From the NCBI GenBank assembly GCA_016764955.1, contig JAESQZ010000183.1:1-5188 (forward strand): 5,188 nt of DNA, in the 5' to 3' direction. The position numbers were made by a program, and so were the translations under genes. Under the pieces are notes generated by a model. It ran no database searches and was not told the DNA's origin. It saw nothing but the letters and a program-made list of their open reading frames with translations. Source of the stretch: Deltaproteobacteria bacterium (lineage in GTDB: Bacteria > Myxococcota > UBA727 > JABDBI01). Each line of letters begins with the position of its first letter. Positions within the stretch are counted from its first letter, which is position 1. Shown piece after piece: positions 1 to 5,188 of this stretch.

Positions 1-65
1 AAGCTGAGAAACAGTGCTTTTGATTTCATCTAGCTCGTATCAACGATTGAGCTTAGTTGATTCTT

Positions 66-80
66 CCCCATGGGTTGGGG
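66..80 (+). other. Small hairpin upstream of the ATPase gene
   Basis: CCCCA (66-70) and TGGGG (76-80) form a perfect 5 bp stem around a 5 nt loop, 17 bases before the ATPase start. Only two T residues follow it, so it is a poor intrinsic terminator. It may mark the boundary with an upstream gene or be chance. Bases 1-97 otherwise show no convincing gene; stops close every plus-strand frame within the first 33 bases. Confidence 0.3.
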
Positions 81-97
81 TTATCATCACATAAGTT

Positions 98-910
98 ATG
101 TACTTAGATTTTTTTGGTTTGGATGAAGAAGCGTTTACGATGACGCCAAATCCCAAATTTATTTATTGGACGCGTCAGCACGAGTCAGCTGCAGAAGCTT
201 TAACCTATGGTATTACGGGCCGTAAAGGCTTCTTGATGCTGACTGGTGAAGTGGGCACTGGCAAGACAACTATTTGTCGCGAGGTCATGAACCGAACACC
301 AGCAAAAACAGAAATAGCGGTCGTGTTGAACCCGCTTCAATCAACCGAAGGGCTTTTGAAAGCTATTATGACAGATTTCGGCCACTCTATTGGCTCACTA
401 GGTTCCAGTGAAGAAATGATTACGGCCTTTAATCATTTTCTTTTGAAGAAAACCGCTGATGGCCATAATGCTGTTTTATGGATAGACGAAGCGCAAAATT
501 TGTCTTTTGAAGCTTTGGAGATGATCCGGCTTTTATCTAATCTTGAGACCGACGATAAAAAACTTTTACAGATTGTTTTAGTGGGTCAGCCTGAGCTCGA
601 AGTTCTTTTGGATGAATATCGTCTCAGGCAACTTAACCAGCGTATTAGTATTCGTCAAAGACTAAGTGCTCTTAATTTTGACGAGCTCTCTCAATATATT
701 CAGCATCGTTTATTTATTGCTGGTAATCGCCAAAATATCCACTTTGAACATCGAGCCCTTAAACATATTTACAAATACACACAAGGTTCTCCTCGTTTAA
801 CAAACGTGCTGTGCGACAGGGTACTGCTAGCAGCTTATTCGAATAGAACGCGGCAGATTAATCATAAGCTAATTAAAGAGGCCTATCGGGATTTAGGTTG
901 GAGGTCATAG
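98..910 (+). CDS. ExeA/GspA/MshM-family AAA+ ATPase
   Basis: This 270-residue P-loop ATPase belongs to the ExeA/GspA/MshM family, which helps assemble the secretin or pilus machinery at the inner membrane. Residues 1-20 have the family opening (MYLDFFGLDEEAFTMTPNP). The Walker A motif is GEVGTGKTT (50-58). Walker B is AVLWIDEAQ (125-133), with D130 and E131 as the Mg and catalytic acids. A sensor-1-like LVGQPEL lies at 161-167, an Arg-rich QRISIRQRL at 181-189, and a sensor-2-like GSPR at 230-233. No membrane segment follows the ATPase core, unlike the longer ExeA/GspA proteins, so the size and form fit MshM better. The start is set by an in-frame TAA at 92-94 and by the family N-terminus; there is no clear Shine-Dalgarno, which suggests coupling to an upstream gene. 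The next gene begins immediately after its stop. The family call is strong; the assignment to an MSHA pilus is inferred from the gene pair. Confidence 0.9.
   Translation: MYLDFFGLDEEAFTMTPNPKFIYWTRQHESAAEALTYGITGRKGFLMLTGEVGTGKTTICREVMNRTPAKTEIAVVLNPLQSTEGLLKAIMTDFGHSIGSLGSSEEMITAFNHFLLKKTADGHNAVLWIDEAQNLSFEALEMIRLLSNLETDDKKLLQIVLVGQPELEVLLDEYRLRQLNQRISIRQRLSALNFDELSQYIQHRLFIAGNRQNIHFEHRALKHIYKYTQGSPRLTNVLCDRVLLAAYSNRTRQINHKLIKEAYRDLGWRS
900..904 (+). promoter_or_regulatory. Ribosome binding site of the TPR gene
   Basis: GGAGG lies inside the last codons of the ATPase gene, 6 nt before the ATG at 911. The arrangement TAGATG, with stop and start abutting, indicates translational coupling and supports the 911 start. 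Confidence 0.75.
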
Positions 911-1612
911 ATGTCAGTTATATTGAACGCCCTTAGGAGTGATAAAAAGCCGAACCCATCGAAAAGTAGTGTGCAATGGGCTCAAAGTGAGAGCACTCAC
1001 CACTTTCGCTTTCCAGCTCGCAAATTTGTTTTAGGGCTAATTGTTTTTGGAGTCGTGAGTTCAGGCTTATTTGGCTATTTCTTTTGGTTTCAAACGCCCC
1101 CGCCAGTTGCTCAACTTGTGGCGCAAATTCCCAAGCCAGTCCCAGTCAAAATTAATTACGAAGAGAATGCTCAACGAGCCTTTGTGCAAGGGGATTATGC
1201 TGCGAGCATTGAAAATTACAAAATGGCATTAGAGAAGGCAGCTGATAGTTGGGTGTTGTTGAATAACCTTGGGCTTTCTTTAGCAAAATCGTCCCAATTT
1301 GAAGAAGCAGAAGCCTATTTTCATAAAGCCATCGCTGCCAATGTTCAGTGCGCCTCTTGTTATAACAATTTAGGCGATTTGGAGATGAAGCGTAATCTTT
1401 GGGCAGAGGCCCAGCTTTACTATCAAAAAGCAGCTCGTGTTCAGCCTGATTATGCTGATCCGTATTTTAATTTAGGCGTTTTATACGAAAAAAAGGGTGA
1501 ATTAGGGGCAGCTGAAGACGCCTACGCGAGCTTTTTAGAATATAGTGCTGATCAAGACTCGCCCATTTATCGTAAGGTCTTAAAAAGATTACGAGAAATC
1601 GGCGTGGAGTAA
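911..1612 (+). CDS. Single-pass membrane protein with TPR repeats (MshN-like)
   Basis: The 233-residue protein has a short basic cytoplasmic N-terminus (1-38) that opens with MSVILNALRS, like the start of GspB/MshN-type partners. One hydrophobic membrane segment follows at about 39-60, then a Pro-rich linker (61-80, with PPP and KPVPVK), and then about four tetratricopeptide repeats at roughly 83-112, 114-147, 148-181 and 182-215. The TPR signature positions are visible as NNLG (118-121), NNLG (152-155) and FNLG (186-189). The topology is N-in, with the TPR domain in the periplasm, where such domains act as protein-protein scaffolds. A CxxC pair (C147, C150) sits at the junction of two repeats. 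It follows an ATPase of the ExeA/MshM family without a gap, the same order as mshM-mshN in MSHA pilus loci, so a pilus or secretion assembly role is inferred. TPR and membrane calls are firm; the MshN equivalence is tentative. Confidence 0.82.
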   Translation: MSVILNALRSDKKPNPSKSSVQWAQSESTHHFRFPARKFVLGLIVFGVVSSGLFGYFFWFQTPPPVAQLVAQIPKPVPVKINYEENAQRAFVQGDYAASIENYKMALEKAADSWVLLNNLGLSLAKSSQFEEAEAYFHKAIAANVQCASCYNNLGDLEMKRNLWAEAQLYYQKAARVQPDYADPYFNLGVLYEKKGELGAAEDAYASFLEYSADQDSPIYRKVLKRLREIGVE

Positions 1613-1615
1613 AGT

Positions 1616-1653
1616 CACCCTGGCGCAGGCCAGGGTCTAGCTGGCATCCAGCT
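1616..1653. repeat. REP-like double palindrome
   Basis: Two perfect hairpins stand next to each other just after the TPR gene. The first is ACCCTGGC/GCCAGGGT (1617-1624 and 1629-1636, loop GCAG). The second is AGCTGG/CCAGCT (1639-1644 and 1648-1653, loop CAT). Neither is followed by a T-run, so a classic intrinsic terminator is unlikely. The pattern GTCAyCC...CGCAGG...GG(A/G)TCTAG followed by a TGGCATCCAG segment resembles palindromic REP-type repeats scattered in many proteobacterial genomes. It may still protect or attenuate the upstream mRNA. There is only one copy in this window, so its repeated nature is inferred from resemblance. Confidence 0.55.
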
Positions 1654-1673
1654 CGGGCAATTGATACATAATA

Positions 1674-1683
1674 ATCGGCCGAT
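1674..1683. promoter_or_regulatory. Palindrome in the possible promoter region of the Gln-rich gene
   Basis: ATCGGCCGAT is a perfect 10 bp palindrome 28 bases before the start of the Gln-rich protein gene. It lies between a TTGATA (1661-1666) and a TATAAA (1689-1694) that look like promoter elements, although their spacing of 22 bases is too wide for a good sigma-70 promoter. It could be an operator, or chance. Confidence 0.25.
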
Positions 1684-1711
1684 ATGGCTATAAATTTGGG
1701 GGTGTATCTAT

Positions 1712-2413
1712 ATGAGTGACAAACTACCGCCAATTGATGATAAAGGGGGTCCGCCTCCTGGTGGACAACAACAAGCGCGAAGATCTACCTTGCAGCCGGA
1801 CTCGAAGAGAGAGCCCCAAGGTCCAGTGAATTCTTTTAATGGTGGTGCAACAACACACCAACAGTTAGGATCGGAACCCTCTCATTTTCAACCTAATGGT
1901 GTAGCTCGCAGGCCAACACTGAGGCCAGGTGACCCAGGGCATCTGCCAACAATGGAAACTGCGCCATCGAGACGACAGCATCGAGGGGCTCGGGAGCTGC
2001 AGCAACAGCTTGCTCAGAGAATGCAACAGCAGATAGAGGCTCAAGCACAAAGGAGTCAAGCCGATGCGGCTATGCATAAAAGGGCTAGATTGACGATGGA
2101 TGCTATTGGTATCGGCAAAAAAAACGATTTAGATGATGCAGCAAAAGACCGTGAAATAGCAAAACTAATACAGCAATATGATGGCCCGGAAGATAAACAG
2201 CAATTGACGAAAGAAGTAATGGGTAGAGTTCGAATGATACTTCAACATATGCAAATGAGGGCTGGCACAAGAACTTCGAAAACAGCAGTTGTAGAGCAAC
2301 AACAGCCACAACAGGCTGGTGCCGGTGCGGCTGCCTCTTCGTCATCTGCGATAGAGCAGCAACAAACGGGGGTTAAGTTGCCTCCTATAAAACCACCTGG
2401 CGGGAAAAAGTAG
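1712..2413 (+). CDS. Gln/Pro-rich, largely disordered hypothetical protein
   Basis: I do not recognise this 233-residue protein. It has no Cys, no Trp, no signal peptide and no membrane segment. Residues 1-90 are Pro/Gly/Gln-rich and probably disordered. Residues about 92-190 are charged and Gln-rich with helical or coiled-coil character (ELQQQLAQRMQQQIEAQAQR at 95-114, then about 146-184). The tail is Gln-, Ala- and Ser-rich. KLPPI occurs at both ends (4-8 and 222-226), each followed by Pro and Gly residues, and a RR(S/P)TL(Q/R)P motif occurs twice (23-29 and 66-72), pointing to internal duplication. GGGGG at 1698-1702, 9 nt before the ATG, acts as ribosome binding site. It is separated from the TPR gene by a repeat and faces groES convergently, so it is probably transcribed alone. 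A secreted or host-directed role is conceivable for such composition but not shown. Confidence 0.7.
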   Translation: MSDKLPPIDDKGGPPPGGQQQARRSTLQPDSKREPQGPVNSFNGGATTHQQLGSEPSHFQPNGVARRPTLRPGDPGHLPTMETAPSRRQHRGARELQQQLAQRMQQQIEAQAQRSQADAAMHKRARLTMDAIGIGKKNDLDDAAKDREIAKLIQQYDGPEDKQQLTKEVMGRVRMILQHMQMRAGTRTSKTAVVEQQQPQQAGAGAAASSSSAIEQQQTGVKLPPIKPPGGKK

Positions 2414-2434
2414 AGTTACCATAAACCTGGCGAT

Positions 2435-2507
2435 GATGTAGGAGGGGGGGTGATATAAACCCAGCCCTGTCGGGCTGGGCTGTGGCACCTACACCCACAT
2501 CCGTGGG
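2435..2507. other. Structured convergent intergenic region
   Basis: Beyond the central 8 bp hairpin, further complementary arms nest around it: GGTG (2449-2452) with CACC (2486-2489), and GATGT (2435-2439) with ACATC (2497-2501). A run of seven G (2444-2450) lies in the left arm. Together these form an imperfect extended hairpin spanning most of the gap between two convergent genes. It may be a repeat-family element, a bidirectional terminator or an RNA structure; the sequence alone does not decide. Confidence 0.35.
2453..2479 (-). terminator. Terminator of the rpmB-groES unit
   Basis: CCCAGCCC (2460-2467) and GGGCTGGG (2472-2479) make a perfect 8 bp GC-rich stem with a 4 nt loop. Read on the minus strand, downstream of groES, the stem is followed by TTTATAT, a short U-rich tract as in a Rho-independent terminator. 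On the plus strand no T-run follows, so the direction favours groES. The hairpin could still slow transcription from the opposing gene. Confidence 0.55.
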
Positions 2508-2521
2508 CGAAAGTTGTTTTT
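2494..2521 (+). terminator. Possible weak terminator of the Gln-rich gene
   Basis: CCCAC (2494-2498) and GTGGG (2503-2507) form a 5 bp stem with loop ATCC, and a run of five T residues lies at 2517-2521. The T-run begins 9 bases after the stem, too far for a good intrinsic terminator, so this is a weak candidate. It ends 8 bases from the groES stop codon. Confidence 0.25.
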
Positions 2522-2528
2522 AGCTAAT

Positions 2529-2816
2529 CTACGCCATCACAGCGAGGATTTCATCTTCGCGCATAAGCATATGCTCGACGCCTTCGATAGTCACTTCCGT
2601 ACCAGCATATTTTCTAAAAAACACTGTTTGGCCTTCTTTAACATCCATAGCCATCAACTGGCCATTCTCAAGTGTTTTACCTGGGCCACATGCAACAACT
2701 TCTCCCTGCATCGGCTTTTCTTGAGCATTATCTGGGATAATAATGCCGCCGGCTGTTTTCTCTTCAGCATCCAAACGTTTGACCAATACACGATCATTCA
2801 AAGGCTTAAACTTCAT
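2529..2816 (-). CDS. groES: Co-chaperonin GroES (Cpn10)
   Basis: The 95-residue protein is full length for GroES, the heptameric lid that caps GroEL and drives ATP-dependent protein folding in the cytoplasm. Visible hallmarks are [10 protein letters not shown] (5-14), the mobile loop with the GroEL-binding hydrophobic stretch in GGIIIPD (23-29), GEVVACGPG (38-46), [10 protein letters not shown] (58-67), YAGTEV (70-75) and the C-terminal REDEILAV (86-93). The YAGTEV and GGIIIPD segments are closest to what I know of alphaproteobacterial GroES. AAGGAG at 2825-2830, 8 nt before the ATG, sets the start. It lies 15 nt after rpmB and is probably cotranscribed with it. Unusually, no groEL follows: the gene is succeeded by a terminator-like hairpin and then a convergent unrelated gene. 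The chaperonin must be encoded elsewhere. Confidence 0.97.
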   Translation of the reverse strand: MKFKPLNDRVLVKRLDAEEKTAGGIIIPDNAQEKPMQGEVVACGPGKTLENGQLMAMDVKEGQTVFFRKYAGTEVTIEGVEHMLMREDEILAVMA

Positions 2817-2824
2817 CTAAGACT

Positions 2825-2830
2825 CTCCTT
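2825..2830 (-). promoter_or_regulatory. Ribosome binding site of groES
   Basis: AAGGAG on the minus strand, 8 nt before the groES ATG. It falls in the 15 nt gap after the rpmB stop and supports translation of groES from a shared mRNA. Confidence 0.8.
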
Positions 2831-2831
2831 A

Positions 2832-3044
2832 TTATTTTTTAGCAAGACAAGCAGACAATGATTTCTTATTCAGCGTACGCAAAGCACGAGTTGAAATCTT
2901 CACGCGCACATATCGGCCAGTTTCAACGTCAAAAATACGTTTGTTTTGCACATTCGCTTTAAGCTTGCGTTTGGTCTTAATATTAGAATGAGACACGCGA
3001 TTCCCATTCATCCAGGACTTACCGGTAAGGGTACAAACTGCCAT
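2832..3044 (-). CDS. rpmB: Large ribosomal subunit protein bL28
   Basis: The 70-residue protein is bL28, a small basic component of the 50S ribosomal subunit. Recognisable parts are the opening CTLTGKS (4-10), GNRVSHSNIKTKR (14-26), NVQNKRIF (31-38) and VRVKISTRALRTLNKK (46-61). It lacks the zinc-binding cysteine pairs found in some L28 forms, having only C4 and C66. It is at the short end for the family, ending soon after the conserved ALRT...K segment. The open frame extends upstream to an ATG at 3117-3119, but that extension has no ribosome binding site and overlaps the promoter; the start at 3044 has AAGGAG 6 nt upstream and the normal L28 N-terminus. groES follows after 15 nt. rpmB is usually paired with rpmG, so this neighbour is uncommon. 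Confidence 0.95.
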   Translation of the reverse strand: MAVCTLTGKSWMNGNRVSHSNIKTKRKLKANVQNKRIFDVETGRYVRVKISTRALRTLNKKSLSACLAKK

Positions 3045-3050
3045 AAAAAA

Positions 3051-3056
3051 CTCCTT
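3051..3056 (-). promoter_or_regulatory. Ribosome binding site deciding the rpmB start
   Basis: AAGGAG on the minus strand, 6 nt (all T) before the ATG at 3044. It fixes the L28 start at the family-like MAVCTLTGK rather than the longer in-frame ATG at 3119. Confidence 0.85.
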
Positions 3057-3066
3057 GAATGGCCGG

Positions 3067-3094
3067 ACTATAGCACCTTCCCAAAAATCAGCAA
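3067..3094 (-). promoter_or_regulatory. Sigma-70 promoter of rpmB-groES with extended -10
   Basis: Read on the minus strand, TTGCTG (3089-3094) as -35 and TATAGT (3067-3072) as -10 are 16 bases apart. The -10 is preceded by TGC, giving an extended -10 element. Transcription would start near 3060, leaving a leader of about 15 nt ending in the AAGGAG site. I see no inverted repeat of the CIRCE type (heat-shock operator of groE operons) nearby, so groES appears to be driven by a housekeeping promoter. Confidence 0.6.
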
Positions 3095-3113
3095 GTCTGC
3101 TATTTCCAAGGTC

Positions 3114-3143
3114 TTCCATTTAAATTTTATTAATTTATATGAT
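3114..3143 (+). promoter_or_regulatory. Weak candidate promoter of the lipoprotein gene
   Basis: The divergent gap between rpmB and the lipoprotein gene is very AT-rich at 3120-3145. TATGAT (3138-3143) could be a -10 element with TTCCAT (3114-3119) as a poor -35 at 18 bases. The -10 match is reasonable, the -35 match is weak. Confidence 0.3.
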
Positions 3144-3157
3144 GATTAGAACTATCT

Positions 3158-3162
3158 GTAGG
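3158..3162 (+). promoter_or_regulatory. Ribosome binding site favouring the 3169 start
   Basis: GTAGG lies 6 nt before the ATG at 3169. Other in-frame ATGs at 3139, 3142 and 3184 have no purine-rich sequence at proper spacing. The 3184 start would still give a compact lipoprotein signal peptide, so the choice is moderate. Confidence 0.5.
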
Positions 3163-3168
3163 TTTCTT

Positions 3169-5188
3169 ATGTACAATATAACTATGCTTCGTTTATTTTT
3201 GCTTACTCTCATTTTATTAGTGGGTTGTAGCAAAGAAACGCCAACACCCCAGGCCAGTGAACAGCCTGAAGAACCAACCGAGCTGACTACCGAACAAAAA
3301 GTAGCCCTCACAAAGCAATGTTTCCCGGCCTACAAAGAGCAGTCAGAACGCTCTGTTGGCTATTTTAGAGATATTAGAGCCGAATGCTTCGAAAACCGCC
3401 CCGAGCAGCTCTCAGAAGCTGAAAGCCTGATTTGGGCCCTTAAAACTGACCTAGACCACTTCCCCATTGATGCCCTAAGCATTGAAAATTATGACACCAG
3501 CGAGCCTGCCATCAAAGACCTCTTTGACAGCTACCAAAAGCTCCAAAACACACTGGCGTTCTGTCGTACCGAACGAATCTTTGCAGGCGAAGGCCCTACT
3601 CCAGATGACAGCTTACTTTTGCACGCAGTGGGAGATGTATTTGGAGCCAGTTCTGGCCTGGAAGGCAATCAGCAAGCCAACACGATCCCTTACCGAACCA
3701 AGCTTCTCAAGCTAATTCGTGACCAACTTAAAAGTCACGCTTATATCGCAGACGAGAAGCAAGCTCGGCCCTGCTACGAACCAAAATTCAGAATCCTTCC
3801 CAAAGGCAAAAGCCCTAGGCCAGACTTATCCCAAGATCTTTTAGCAAAACTAATTAACCAGTCTGAAGACGCTGAAAAGTTTATGACCGTCTTTAAACAG
3901 GGCGATCTAAACGAATCACGCAAGATCTTGATTAAGCAGCTAGCTGAAACAAAGGCAGGCGAATCTCTTTTCTTGCCAGCAGGCTGGACCAAGCATGCAG
4001 TCCTCTATCAATTCACCAAACAGAAAAACGGACAAATCGCATTTAGGATCTTTAACAGCGGTGAAGGAATCAACACCTACCACACTGAAAGACGATATGG
4101 CTTTCAAACAAAATTTTTCCCATTTGTTGAAATAACGGATATCGACCAAGACCGCATCACCAGCTTTGTATTCTTAAAAGCTTTGCAAGAAGTTGCTGAG
4201 CCTGGTGTCTACGGTAGCAAACCAGAAGATTTCTATGAAAAGCTACTCACTGCTTTAGGTGGAAAATCTCAACAAATCCAATATGATGCTTCAGAATTTA
4301 AAGACCCTCAGCAAGCTGGGACCTGTACCTACTTCCCCACAACTTGGCTATTAAGTTCTTCTGTCAGCCAGTTTTCACCATCAGAAGCTGACCAAGAAGC
4401 AGCTGCACAAATCGAATTTTTAACCGCTGCTCAAAGCCTCAAACGTTTTGCTGCTCAAAAAAGAAATTGGAACGAAGCACAGCTTAGCCTGCTCAGAAAA
4501 GGACTTGCGTTTGTATCAGAATCAGCCGCTCGAGACTTTCAAGACGATGTTATCGACTATGGCGGCCTTCTATCAATGGCTGACCTTGGAGCTAATGTTC
4601 AAGAAACCATTATCGTTGCAGACGATGAGCTTGGAAAAGCCCAAGCAAAAGCAGCTGCTACTTTCAAAACAGCAGACTTTCAAAAAACTGGTTTACCCAA
4701 CATTGCCACTAACCTACTCGCTAAAGACGAAATCCGCGCAGGCCAAACATACCGCCAAGCTGAAATTCCGACGTTTGATTTCAACCAAGATTTAAGCCAG
4801 CTTTATCAAAAACTAAAAAACTCAGTGTTTTCTCAAAAACACCAATGGGAAAAACTTCGCTACAATTCGTCTAATGCCGAAGTCGTCATCAACACCATCG
4901 AGGAGCTTGCACTCAAGCTGCCATTAGAACAATCTATTTGGCAAAGGCAAAGGCACAATCCTAATAACTCAATTCAAGCCTTATCCAAAATTTCTGAACT
5001 CTATCTTTTTCTTCTGCTTAAACAAGTTGAAGATAAACAACGTGACCCAGACAAAATATCTGGCGTTAATTACCTCACCACACTCAAGCTACTCACAGTA
5101 GCTGATTTGATTAATCAAGAATTTATTAATAATATTCAGCCTAAGCTTCCTCCCATGTTTCAGCCGAAAGCAGGCGTCATATTATCTG
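3169..5188 (+). CDS. Large lipoprotein with His-Asn-Cys motifs, partial
   Basis: The frame stays open for 673 codons and runs off the window, so the C-terminus is missing. Residues 1-19 are a hydrophobic signal peptide ending in the lipobox LVGC, with C20 as the predicted lipidated residue, followed by a Pro/Glu/Thr-rich linker (21-45). Four cysteines (C51, C73, C132, C202) in the next, mainly helical part could form disulfides in the periplasm. A central block shows LPAGWTKHAVLYQF around H276, FRIFNSGEG with N296, H305, and QQAGTCTYF with C386. I associate this G-W-x-x-H-A / N-x-G-x-G / G-T-C pattern with large hypothetical proteins of host-associated bacteria such as Chlamydiae and Legionella. 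The His-then-Cys order would suit a circularly permuted papain-like thiol enzyme; that is inference. Residues 400-673 are helical and Gln-, Lys- and Leu-rich. The gene is divergent from rpmB. Coding status is firm, function unproven. Confidence 0.85.
   Translation, partial: MYNITMLRLFLLTLILLVGCSKETPTPQASEQPEEPTELTTEQKVALTKQCFPAYKEQSERSVGYFRDIRAECFENRPEQLSEAESLIWALKTDLDHFPIDALSIENYDTSEPAIKDLFDSYQKLQNTLAFCRTERIFAGEGPTPDDSLLLHAVGDVFGASSGLEGNQQANTIPYRTKLLKLIRDQLKSHAYIADEKQARPCYEPKFRILPKGKSPRPDLSQDLLAKLINQSEDAEKFMTVFKQGDLNESRKILIKQLAETKAGESLFLPAGWTKHAVLYQFTKQKNGQIAFRIFNSGEGINTYHTERRYGFQTKFFPFVEITDIDQDRITSFVFLKALQEVAEPGVYGSKPEDFYEKLLTALGGKSQQIQYDASEFKDPQQAGTCTYFPTTWLLSSSVSQFSPSEADQEAAAQIEFLTAAQSLKRFAAQKRNWNEAQLSLLRKGLAFVSESAARDFQDDVIDYGGLLSMADLGANVQETIIVADDELGKAQAKAAATFKTADFQKTGLPNIATNLLAKDEIRAGQTYRQAEIPTFDFNQDLSQLYQKLKNSVFSQKHQWEKLRYNSSNAEVVINTIEELALKLPLEQSIWQRQRHNPNNSIQALSKISELYLFLLLKQVEDKQRDPDKISGVNYLTTLKLLTVADLINQEFINNIQPKLPPMFQPKAGVILS

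Noticed and set aside
1..33. Possible C-terminal tail of an upstream gene (frame 1 reads KLRNSAFDFI then TAG).
   Set aside because: Ten codons cannot be assigned; another frame (AEKQCF then TGA at 21-23) is equally possible. The tightly spaced ATPase gene without a Shine-Dalgarno does hint that an upstream operon gene ends here.
1467..1733. Minus-strand open frame of 88 codons across the TPR gene end and the palindromes.
   Set aside because: It overlaps the TPR gene and the hairpins, has no credible start site, and resembles no family I know.
1865..2345. Two minus-strand open frames inside the Gln-rich gene.
   Set aside because: Their Leu/His/Ser-rich translations are what Gln-rich sense codons give on the opposite strand; no start signals.
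2514..2861. Plus-strand open frame of 115 codons opposite groES.
   Set aside because: It is the antisense shadow of groES, with no ribosome binding site and composition unlike a real protein.
3045..3119. N-terminal extension of L28 from the in-frame ATG at 3119.
   Set aside because: The 25 extra residues do not look like L28, have no ribosome binding site, and cover the -35/-10 promoter; the start at 3044 has an excellent AAGGAG.
4448..4795. Plus-strand open frame of 115 codons, and the shorter ones at 3482, 3774 and 3940, in the lipoprotein region.
   Set aside because: All lie in other frames of the long continuous lipoprotein frame that runs from 3169 to the window end without a stop.
1..5188. 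CRISPR arrays, tRNA, rRNA, transposases or phage genes.
   Set aside because: I saw no direct repeat-spacer pattern, no cloverleaf-like segment, no conserved rRNA stretch and no mobile-element protein.

Overview
The window comes from a Gram-negative bacterium of moderate to low GC content. It carries a type IV (MSHA-like) pilus or secretion-associated ATPase/TPR gene pair and a large lipoprotein with a lipobox, both typical of a cell with an outer membrane. The GroES has an alphaproteobacterial look (the segment around KYAGTEV and GGIIIPD). The short L28 with SHSNIKTKR and STRALRTLNKK does not fit that group cleanly. The large lipoprotein has a His...Asn...GTC motif set that I associate with hypothetical proteins of host-associated bacteria (Chlamydiae, Legionellales). 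A host-associated lineage is possible, but the taxon cannot be fixed from this sequence.

Layout. (1) 98-1612, plus strand: a tightly coupled pair, an ExeA/GspA/MshM-type AAA+ ATPase followed with no spacer by a single-pass membrane TPR protein (MshN-like position). (2) 1616-1653: two back-to-back perfect hairpins resembling a REP-type palindromic repeat. (3) 1712-2413, plus strand: an unrecognised, Gln/Pro-rich, mostly disordered protein whose two ends carry the same KLPPI...GG signature. (4) 2414-2528: a convergent intergenic region with strong hairpins, probably terminating the genes on both sides. (5) 2529-3044, minus strand: an rpmB-groES transcription unit (L28 then GroES, 15 nt apart) driven by a good extended -10 promoter. 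No groEL follows groES. (6) 3169 to the window end, plus strand: a large lipoprotein gene read divergently from rpmB. It is open for 673 codons and leaves the window without a stop.

How the parts relate. The ATPase and TPR protein probably act together at the inner membrane in pilus or secretin assembly. L28 and GroES are housekeeping products that share a promoter, so the co-chaperonin here appears tied to ribosomal-protein expression rather than to groEL. The Gln-rich protein and the large lipoprotein are the accessory content. The lipoprotein is the best candidate for undescribed biology, because its conserved-looking His, Asn and Cys, in that order, would suit a circularly permuted papain-like thiol enzyme tethered to the envelope.
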